DNA from: Micropterix aruncella
Taxonomy: Eukaryota > Arthropoda > Insecta > Lepidoptera > Micropterigidae
Assembly: GCA_944548615.1 (NCBI GenBank)
Contig: OX155954.1
Span: 2,275,335 to 2,339,334 of the forward strand
Reading direction: 5' to 3'
DNA length: 64,000 bases
A model generated the notes under the pieces. It did not search any database and was not told the origin of the DNA. It worked only from the letters and a program-made list of their open reading frames with translations. Below, piece by piece: positions 44,781 to 55,700 of the stretch. Positions within the stretch are counted from its first letter, which is position 1. The number at the start of each line of letters is the position of its first letter. The position numbers and the translations under genes are program-made.

Positions 44781-45176
44781 TATTCGATATTTTTATGTAT
44801 AATATTCTTTAAAGAATTGATTAAATTGATGATTATGAAGAAAATAATAAGAAACACCACTTACATGAGTACATATAACTATACCAGGCCCTGGACGATA
44901 AAGGACCCCATGTACTAACTACCAGATGCAAAACTAGGGACCAGGATCCCACATGGAAATCAGAGAAACGGGCCTCAACATTTCCGGGCGTGGTTGAACT
45001 AACCTCTCATGCATAAGGAATAGCGGACACATCAGAGGTGGAGCAGTGACATTAAGAAGTGGGTCGCTGTCTGTATGGCACATCCGTAACACTTCTGTGT
45101 GTTTCGAAAAGCTAAAAGCCGAACTGCAAGACTCGGCCGCCATCTCGGGACATAAGTTACAAAGAAATTAAAGGAA
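44781..45176. other. Right flank of the TA tract and 3' flank of the - strand gene
   Basis: 44783-44870 is similar to the right outer border plus arm start of the inverted repeat at 25700-26100 (see findings). 44940-45176 should hold the 3' UTR of the FLYWCH-MULE-RING gene; no clear AATAAA on that strand. Confidence 0.4.
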
Positions 45177-46780
45177 TTAAAGGACAACGAAAACAACACA
45201 CAACACATCGCCTCTGCACATTGGACACAATCCATCATCGGCGAAAACACGCTGGGCGCAGTCTGCACACATGCAGACGTGTCCGCACGGAAGCACAACA
45301 GTATTCCGTTTTTCCGTCAGGCACACCGAGCAATTTGGCAATTCGGGTGCAGGCGGTTCTCGGCGGAGAGGTCGGGCGGGAGAATGAGAGCGCTGCGGGT
45401 CGCGAGTGCAATGCGGAGAAGGAGCGCGCTGCGGACTCTGGACCGACGGCGGCAGCGGCGTCTCTCGGGCGGGAAAGTAACGGACGGTCGGGAAAGTAAC
45501 GGACGAATTTGGCAATTCGGGTGCAGGCGGTTCTCGGCGGAGAGGTCGGGCGGGAGAATGAGAGCGCTGCGGGTCGCGAGTGCAATGCGGAGAAGGAGCG
45601 CGCTGCGGACTCTGGACCGACGGCGGCAGCGGCGTCTCTCGGGCGGGAAAGTAACGGACGGTCGGGAAAGTAACGGACGAATTTGGCAATTCGGGTGCAG
45701 GCGGTTCTCGGCGGAGAGGTCGGGCGGGAGAATGAGAGTGCTGCGGGTCGCGAGTGCAATGCGGAGAAGGAGCGCGCTGCGGACTCTGGACCGACGGCGG
45801 CAGCGGCGTCTCTCGGGCGGGAAAGTAACGGACGGTCGGGAAAGTAACGGACGAATTTGGCAATTCGGGTGCAGGCGGTTCTCGGCGGAGAGGTCGGGCG
45901 GGAGAATGAGAGCGCTGCGGGTCGCGAGTGCAATGCGGAGAAGGAGCGCGCTGCGGACTCTGGACCGACGGCGGCAGCGGCGTCTCTCGGGCGGGAAAGT
46001 AACGGACGGTCGGGAAAGTAACGGACGAATTTGGCAATTCGGGTGCAGGCGGTTCTCGGCGGAGAGGTCGGGCGGGAGAATGAGAGCGCTGCGGGTCGCG
46101 AGTGCAATGCGGAGAAGGAGCGCGCTGCGGACTCTGGACCGACGGCGGCAGCGGCGTCTCTCGGGCGGGAAAGTAACGGACGGTCGGCGGAATCGGAATT
46201 GGCGTTCGAGGCGATTCCCCAGGCCGCCGCCGGCGAGCAACCCGATGAGCTATACGCGTCGTCTGTTCTGGATGCGGCGAGAGCGAAACGCTCGGCGTCC
46301 GTAGGGCGGTCGAGGCGAATGCTTCCGGATCGAACTGCCGGGGCGAAGGGCGTCGAAAGTTCGAATTGGACTCGTACGAGGGACTCTGAGTCGGTGCAGT
46401 AGACGGTCCGGCAATCGGGGCGGCAATGGTGAACGGCAGCGAAGGAAGCATGGGTAGCCCGTACGAAAGAGAATTCCAGGGCGCCAGTCGCTCGCGGCTC
46501 GGTCCGGCCTCGGCGCGATCCGGCGGCGGAGAAGTTGGAATTTCCACATCGACGCCTGCCGGGATCTGAGAACCGTCAAACGCGACCCGCATATTTGTAT
46601 AGCTCATTCGGCTTAAAAACTCGGCAACTGAAATTTCCGAATTACTCAAGAGGAGCTGAGCCCTGACAATATGTCGGTCGTTAAGAATGGTTCTCATTTT
46701 TTTCACCGAGGTCAAACCGAGCCCCTCGCGAAAAGCTGTCCATTTAGGAAGTTCACCTTTTAATACGTCGACTAACACAC
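45177..46780 (-). CDS. Fusion gene exon 7: Pro-rich repeats and RING finger
   Basis: Acceptor ttccacag|gt. Its first two bases complete a codon started in exon 6. It opens with [20 protein letters not shown] (end of the transposase region), then acidic/Pro-rich sequence, five 58-residue repeats ([19 protein letters not shown] and so on), and the [24 protein letters not shown] followed by C-x2-C and CPMC. Ligand spacing C-x2-C-x11-C-x-H-x3-C-x2-C-x-C-x2-C fits IAP-type RING-HC domains. It ends in a hydrophobic tail (LCVVFVVL). Confidence 0.8.
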
Positions 46781-49700
46781 CTGTGGAAAGAAAATATTTG
46801 TTGAAAAATGTATTTTATTAAAGATGGTAAAATTCAGTAAAAAATAAAGCCAAAATGATTTATATAAAAATTTTCAATATTGTCACTTGATTTACGATTC
46901 GTTTAGTTCAGTCACAATCTTCACGGAACTACCGAAAATAATTGGATAAATTTTCTCCATCCCTATAAGTAATGCATTAGTGGAAAGCGTTTTTTCCTTA
47001 ATGAGGAATTAATGGACAGACAAGCGTAACTGCTTATTAGTCAACATGGTGAAGTCGGAGTTAATTGTAGAGATTAATTATAATATGACGTACCTACCAA
47101 GAATAGTTTTTGAAAAAAGCCAAGCAAGAAAAGATGCTAAAACAATAACTTTTATGTATAAGTTTAAAATGCTATGCTGTTCACACACTCACACACACTG
47201 TTTTAGACGTAAAATGACATTTACGGAACGCCTAAATGTTTATGTATCAGTTCAAAAAGGCTTCATGCGTGGCGTCTCGGGCTGCCTCGAGCACAATTCT
47301 CTCCTGGCTGCTGCCATCAAGGATGCGAGACAGCACGAACGCCAAATCAATGTATGCTGGCTCGACCTAGAGAATGCCTTTGGGTCAGTCCGACACAGTC
47401 TCCTCCACTTTGCACTCCGCTGGTACAACTTCTCACCAGTCGTGCGTGACATTGTAGCCTCCTACTACAACTGTCTGACTTTCCATGTTAAAACGCAAGA
47501 ATGGACTACCCGCTCTATACCATATTCAATTGGACTATTTCAGGGCTGTTGCCTCTCCCCGACGATTTTTAATATAGTTTTTAATATACTGCTGGAAAGC
47601 CTGACCCAGTTTGACAGGAAGTGGGGCTACCGTTTTAAAACAGACGGCCAATACACCTCGTCGTGCCTCGCTTTTGCCGACGACCTAACTTTCATCACCA
47701 GAAGCCCCAAGCAGCTTTCCCTGCTATTACAGAAAGTGGAGCTTTTCTGCGACTGGTCAGACTGTATAAAAGTGAAGCCCTCCAAATGTTTTTGCCTTGG
47801 ACTCGCCCGCATGGGCACAAAATTTACATCCTATGACCCCAAATTGGTCTATAAGGGCTCTAATATCTCCATTATAGACCCAAACAATCATTTCAAATTC
47901 CTCGGCAGAAAAATCACCCATCAGGGAAAAGACGTCTCGGGCGATCATGTTATAGAGCATTTCAAAAGTTGCCTGGCGAAAATAGATGCCTTGCTAATTT
48001 CTGGCCCTTGTAAGACCTGGATCTATGACAATTATCTAACGTCACATTTGTCATGGCCCTTTCTTATTTACGATTTTACCAAAACCTAACTGTCCCGTCT
48101 AGATGCGCTGGTGACAGCTAGTTTAAAATCCTGGCTGTCCTTAGCCAAACCAGCTGACCCCTCGACTCTCTTCAGGTCCAAACAAAATTTTGGGCTAGCG
48201 CTTAAACTGCCCTCTCTGCTCTACGCCAACTCCAGAATAACCAAAAATTCGATTCTGTGCAATTCCAAAGATCCGGCAATATCGAAGCACGTAATAAGTG
48301 GCCGTAGTGATTCAAATGATCTACAAGCCCGCATAGACTTCCACAAAAAGTTCCTTACTGGAATCAGCCAGAATGGCACTGGTCTGGGGTATGGCAGTAC
48401 AACCACGAGCGACGTGGACTTGAAGAAGTCTCTTTTGCGGGGAGATTACGACAGCAAGAGTATGGCTCATGCTATTGGCCTTCAATGCCAGAATGATTGG
48501 ACAACAATTGGGGACTTTTGCATTCCGCCTCCAATGCACTGGAAGGTAATGCTCTATGACTGGACGCCAGAGATGCTGAAATTTTATTTGAATGCCTTTC
48601 TACATACATACACTTCCAGACCCCAGTAACCTCGCTCGTTGGAGCTTTGCCGAGGATAGTTCTTGTCCCCTCTGTAGCAATACCCCTTGCACAGCTAGAC
48701 ACATTCTAGCTGGCTGCAAGGTGGCCTTAGATCAAGGACGGTACACTTACCGCCATGACAAAGTTCTCGCTGTTATTCGCGAGGTAATTAGTCTCTCAGT
48801 GGCTCGTGCCAACAAGGGTTTGACAGTATCCTCCAAACCCCCAATACAGTTTGTGCGGAATGGCTCTAAAGGCAAAAAACATTTAACTACAAAACCTTTC
48901 TCAATAATCGAGAAAGCTACAGATTGGATTCTGGAGGTTGATTCGGTCTCTAAGCAGTATAAATTCCCTGAAAGTCTCGGATGCACAGCCCTCCGTCCAG
49001 ATATAACTCTTTACTCTCTATCTCGGAAGGTGGCTCTTATTGTAGAATTAACTGTTCCATGGGAATCAAATATCCCAAAAGACCACGAGTACAAATTAAA
49101 TAAATACCATGATCTTGCAAATGCCGTAACCCGGAACGGCTTTACTGTTCACCTTCACGCGGTGGAAGTTGGCGCTCGTGGCCTGCCAGCTAAATCTCTA
49201 TTTCACCTCTTTAAAGATCTTGGCCTTTCCAGAAAAATATTCAACTCTTTCTTAGAAAAATTATCTAAAACTGCGATTTGCGCATCTCAAATTCTATGGC
49301 TTCGAAGGGGGAGTGAATGGGTGGTAAGGTGAACGCTCACATGTGGCAAGACAGCTGTCCTAAACCTACCACAGCCGGTTCGTAAGTCCGGAATCCACCG
49401 CTCACCCCCCAGAAGTGCAATAATAATATTAATAATACAATGGGCCCGACTCCCGTCAGTGAATTCCATGGCAGCTCGGTTAGACAATAGATACAAATTG
49501 AGCTGCCATGAAATTCACCGACCGGAATCGGGCCCATCATAATATTATTATTATTATACTTCTGGGGGGTGAGCGGTGGACTCCGGACTAACGACCGGCT
49601 GTGGTAGATTTAGAACAGCTGTCTTACCACATGTGAGCATTCACCTTACCACCCATTCACCCCCCCTTCGAAGCCATAGAATTTGGGATGCAGAAATTGA

Positions 49701-52700
49701 AGTTTTTGTAATAGAGATGTAATAGAGATTTGGCTGGCAGGCCACGAGCACCAACTTCCACCGCGTGAAGGTGAACAGTGAAGCCGTTCCGGGTGATGGC
49801 ATTTGCAAGATCGTGGTATTTATTTAGTTTGTACTCGTAGTCTTTTGGGATATTTGATTCCCATGGAGCAGTTAATTCTACAATAAGAGCCATCTTCCGA
49901 GACAGGGAGTAAAGAGTTATATCTGGAGGGAGGGCTGTGCATCCGAGACTTTCAGGAAATTTATACTGCTTAGAGACTGAATCGACCTCTAGAATCCAAT
50001 CTGACGCTTTCTCGATTATTGAGAAAGGTTTTGTAGTGGAATGTTTTTTGCCTTTAGAGCCATTCCGCACAAACTGTATTAGGGGTTTAGAGGTTACTGA
50101 CAGACCCTTGTTGGCACGAGCCACTGAGAGGCTAATCACCTCGCGAATAACAGCAAGTACTTTGTCATGGCGGTAAGTGTACCGTCCTTAGTCTTAGGGG
50201 AATGGATCATGACCGCCTGGCAGATAATTAGTAAGAAGTGTATTGAAAAGGGTTTTATAAAATGTTGCATTTCCAACAATCTGGATGGAAGTGAGGATAA
50301 TATTGGTGGGAAGAAAATGATGCGTCGAGTAGTAATCACCCCAGCGAAACTAATGTTAATTCAAGCATGTCTGAATAAACTATTTTTGTACTTCAATTTA
50401 CATACCTAATTATTTTAGTTTTTCCTTTCATTCCTGCTCAATATCATAGGTCACGTTATATTCCGGCTAAAACGTACTTACTTGTAAATTGCCAGATTCC
50501 TGGATGCGGACTACGACATCTCCTCAAAAGGCTCGCATGAAAGCTCTCGGAGACGTTATTTGTTCTCGCAGGCAATCCAAACACCGAAAATGTACCTGGT
50601 CCCACCTAAAACATTATCACAGTACAGGATGATTATTCAACCGGGTAACGCTACATACCTATAAGTTTGTTTTCAAAAATATTTACGCACAATGTCAAAC
50701 CTAACCTAAGGGGCCATCCATTAATAAGGTCAAAAAAGGGGGGGGGGCGAGGGGGGAATACAAATAATACACAAACCATCAACTGACCGGTATTAGGTAG
50801 TTCATATCAATTATGTAACACTCAAAAAGGGTTCGAGTTTTGAATTGTGAGAACAAAAACACTTCGACCCAGCGTGCACTGGCGGCCAGGCTGCAAGTCG
50901 CGACAAGCAATGAATGGAAATGGAAATGAAAAAGGAAAAGAGGCAGACCATTTCGAAGGTGGGAAGACGATTTGAGAGCAACATGGAAGAGGAAAGCTTA
51001 AGACGGCCTACGCTGAAAAGCAAAACAATCTGATTATCGATGTCTGAGAACAAAATTATTGTAAAATAGTTTTTTAAAGATTGTTAAATAAAGGCTATTT
51101 GAAATTGAAATTGAGGACACCCAGATACTTGACTTCGGTTTCTTCTTGGATGTGATAACACGCCATGGACGTCGCCAGGGTGGGGCAGCTGCCCCCCTAG
51201 AGACTCGAACAAATTGCAAACCTAGAAGATTGTAATAATAAAGTGTGAAACTTTATAAATTTTATTTATTTTACCTTGAATTCATATCCTCTATCATCTT
51301 GCCCCACCCTTCCCCCCTGGCCATTGGCTTCTCTTGCCACCCTGGCCCATTGGCTTCTATCATCTTGCCCTCCCTGGTACATTGGCTGGCGACGCCCTTG
51401 TAACACGCGCAGGTCGGTTGTCTATTACGGTGGTAAGAGTGGATTATTAATGACGGAGGATGTGAGATGACTACCGGACGTAATCCAAATGCAATGTAAT
51501 TGGTTTTTGAGGCATTTAGGGTTAGAACATGTGGATCGAGCCAAGCTTTGACACTATCCAGACTATTTTGAGCCTTTACAAGAACCTCAGCCAATGATTC
51601 TGCTTCCACGAGGAGGACCGTGTCGCCAGCAAAGGAGACGATTCGCGCATTATCGCCGAGAGGCAATATTAATTTGAGAATGCCTAGGCACATCGCTGGT
51701 CTAAAGCTAGTATGGAATAAAGAATAATACAATTACCCTCTCCATCCACTCGCGCTGAAAATACTGAAAGAATTCATCGTATTGAGCATTAAAATTTTGC
51801 CGGCGGACGAAGGCCAAAATTATTTGTAGACCCTCTGCCACTTTCTCCGGTGGCAGAAGGGCCAAAACTTTTAAAAGTGCCAGGACAGCTTTAGTATTAT
51901 TAGCTCTTACGTCCATTCGCATCTGTCTGGCTTTGCGGACCAGCGCCTGTAATAAAACATTTTTTTTTTTTAAAGTCACAACTGTAAACAACAAAATAAT
52001 TATAAAAAGAATAAACGAATTTACCGCGTGAAGTAAATAAATTGAAATAAGAAAAACCCCAAACTTCAATAGAGACGACGGTTACAAACTCTCTACAACC
52101 TGGAACCCTCTTCTTAAAATGTTCTCAATGCCGATCACCGAGCGCAAGAATGAAAAACAAGATACAGTGAGTGTTGTGTGCACGCCAAGTTTTTGAAATT
52201 CGCGCGCCCCGAATCCGCCGCCCCACCACCGTTACAATCTACGAGGCAGCAGCGGCGGTTTGCCGCCTACCCGCAGAACAACGGACGACGATTGACGGCA
52301 TTTTAGTCTACCCTGGACAACGGCGGTTGCAACATATCTGAATTGTCGGGTGTTTAAAAACTTCACGCGGTAAATTCGTTTATTCTTATTATTATGTCAA
52401 ACAACCGCAATAGTCTTCGATTTCATACAACAAAATCAGTTTCTATTTTTTCCTATGATTATTACATTCTCTGCCTACTTTAACCCCTCAGGCCTCGATT
52501 GGCCGATATCGGCCACAAAACGATTTAGCGTGACGACCCCGTTTTAATTTTATTTTAATTTAATTTGTTTTATTTTATTATGTTTTATTATGTTAATGTT
52601 TCATTTTAATTATGGGTACAGTGGTTTGGCAGTAATTAATGTTTTGGTGAGACAGTGTCGTAATTCAATTTTTTTACTAATTTTTACTAAAAAAAATTGG

Positions 52701-55700
52701 GACAGCAATTTGTCAATCGGCTGAGGGGCCAAGGCCTGAAGGGTTAAGTCGTTCAAAACCAGTTCAGGACCTTTCAGTGTGAATTACATAGTACTAACTT
52801 TATCAATTTCAAGGAGCGATTTCTGGGGCAGAATAGAGTCTGCGTTTTATTACTAAAAAGCTAGTTTACGCAGAAAATACGAATCTAAAATGTTTTAAAA
52901 AATTAAACTGATTAAGAGCGGATTCATGATAATAGTCATTAGGTCAAATAAAGTGTTACCTTTACAATAAAAAATGTCAAGCTGTAAACAGAAAGTGAAC
53001 CGATAATTCAAATTATAAGAAGAATAAACGAATTTACCGCATGGTTTTTAGGCACCCGACGTTTCAGCGGTGTTGCAACCGCCATTGTCCAGGATAGACT
53101 GGATAACGGCGGTGCAACCGCCGTTGTCCAAGGTAGACTGGATAACGGAGGTGCAACACCACTGAAACGTCGGGTGCTTAAAAACTTCACGCAGTAAACT
53201 CGTTTATTCTTATTATAATGTCAAACAACCGCGATATTCTTCGATTTCATATTTCGAGAATTCAAAATTGGCCCAAGTATAGAAGCTTATCATTATCAAT
53301 GGAACAGTTGACATCTAATACTTAAAATGTCTGCGCAAAGCGCAGCATTATTCTAGCTAGTAATACAGGTGCATATGGCGAAAATACAAGACAAGTAAAA
53401 TTGACAGCTATGTTTTTGGCTTGCTGGTTTGCATATTTAGTTTTTTATAAATAATAATTAAAAGTTCAAAATAACCTGAGCGTAGTGAAAATAACACCCG
53501 TGGACACGGGCATTGTTAAAGGTCTCGTTGATGGACCGATGTAGAGCGGCTTCAAAATCGGCCATCCACAAATTACAAAACCCCCTTTGGTTATTCATTT
53601 GGTTTCGCAGCCACGCCAGCACCGCATTGTACAATGCTGTAGTCCGCACAGACATCAGTGCAAATAGCACGACAAAAAACTAAAAATCAAAATGTATAAT
53701 TCGAAAATCAAACAAATAGAAGCGATAACATCTCATAACTCGGCATATTTATGTTAATTGGTAGAAGCTAGGCAAAATAAAGGACAATGTGTTATTTAAG
53801 TAGTCTTGTAAAAAATCTCTCTGACAAATTTGTCGTCTCTGCCTTAAGTTTTTGTATGAGAATAAATTCAACTCGATTAAGCTCCCTTTTTGTTACCATT
53901 TCTGCAAATGATTTTCAAAATTTAAAACGAGGATATGTATGATTGTTTGTTATTACATTTTTGGTTAATTTACGTTCCTAAATACAAATCCATCTATCTA
54001 AATGCAGCTTGATTTCAATGAAATCGTTCAGTACCAATCTGAATTTTCCATTTTCAATTGTCGAAGCCAAACATTCATCAAACATCTATCTATATTCTAT
54101 ACTAATATATAAAGCTGATTGTTTGTTTGTTAGAACACGCTAATCTCTGAAACTAGAATAGTTCAAACTGAAAGATATCGTTTGCAGTCACTATAAATAA
54201 AGCGCAGGGACAAACTTTTAAGCATGTCAGAATAGATTTAAGAGAAAACAGTTTTACATACGGACAATTATATGTTGCCTTATCTAGATCAGGTTGCGGC
54301 GAAAACCAGTATACTGAAACTACACGAAAACATGACTCAAAATATTGTCTATGCCGAAGGACTGTAACTGATTTATAAATAATTCAATTTTTTTTTTCGA
54401 GGAAATAAAAAATTACGACATTTACAGTTTGTTGAACATCAACCTTTGGGGGTGAAATTATTATTGTACGTTCATGTGTCGACGTGCAAACTCCCGGTTT
54501 TTGACAAAACTACACCCGGATGACGCCGGGTATATTCCTCTAGTAATACATTTAAAAATGTAATATAATAAATAATTCTACTAACATGATCCTCAACTAC
54601 AGCATGCATTGTGAATAGCTGAGCCGCCCTCGGTGCGGGTGGCACAGTCTGAAATGTCCCATCAGCACATATTAATTTCGCCATCCTTAAAATGTCGGCG
54701 AAATCTATGGCACAAAAAATTACGGCAGTTTCGCCGCCAACCGTCACCGAACACTTGTAGAAATGTTCGCCTCGACCGCTTACTTCCAGCTGATCCCCGT
54801 ACTCCAGCAAAGTGCGAGGGATTGCTGGGGCCGACTGCCGCCGCCACGCTCTCATCGTGGTGGCTTTATACGGCAGCCTTACTGCACCAACTGGATATCT
54901 GCCAAAACAACACAAATTAGTTTAACTGATATTGACAATATCAAATAAACTGATTACCAGGCTGTAGAGCCTTGATTAGTAGTAATCAAATTCAAAATGT
55001 TTCGCCTTCTACATTTTAATATTTCTTTTCTGAACTTCACATTAAAAAGTTCAGTCACACTAAAAAGTTAAACATATTAAAAAGTCACATTCAGTAAAAC
55101 TTTCTTATTGTAAACAATTTTAAATATTGTTAGAAAGTTTTACTGAATTTGATATTTAACTGATATATTTAAACTTGTTACTGATACTGAATTTGATATT
55201 TAACTGAACAAGTTTAAATATTGTAAACAATTTGTAGTTCACATGAATAATGGCACACTACACACTTCAAACATTCCTCCATGTAGATGATATGGAGAGG
55301 CGTAAGCTCCGTCATCGCCCGTTCCCGCAGCCGATGATTCAGCTCATTTCTGCCAAATAAGCAATTTAGATGAGTTAAATAGATAGGTACTTATCAGTCC
55401 GTATAGTACAACTGCACTATTTATATTATCATAATATATACAGGGCGACTTTTTGAACGCCAACACTAGTGGAGAGAATGACTAGCCATAAAACTGAACA
55501 TGAAAACAAATTTTTTTTTAGATATAGGTTGCTTGAGACCCATACTAATTTTAAAACATCACATTTATAAGTGTAACGATTAGTCGCGACCATACCGGCC
55601 GAGGCTGCCTTGCGAGGCCACCTCGCGATGCAATTGCTCGATGGGCTTGGATGCGCCTCGCCCGCGGCGAGCGTCAAAGCGGCCGAGCCGTTTGGCGCTG

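Noticed and set aside
45279..46304. Long open frames on + and in other - frames over the 174-bp repeats
   Set aside because: A stop-free unit whose length is a multiple of three opens most frames at once. Only the - frame that joins the transposase exon and ends in a RING finger makes a known domain.
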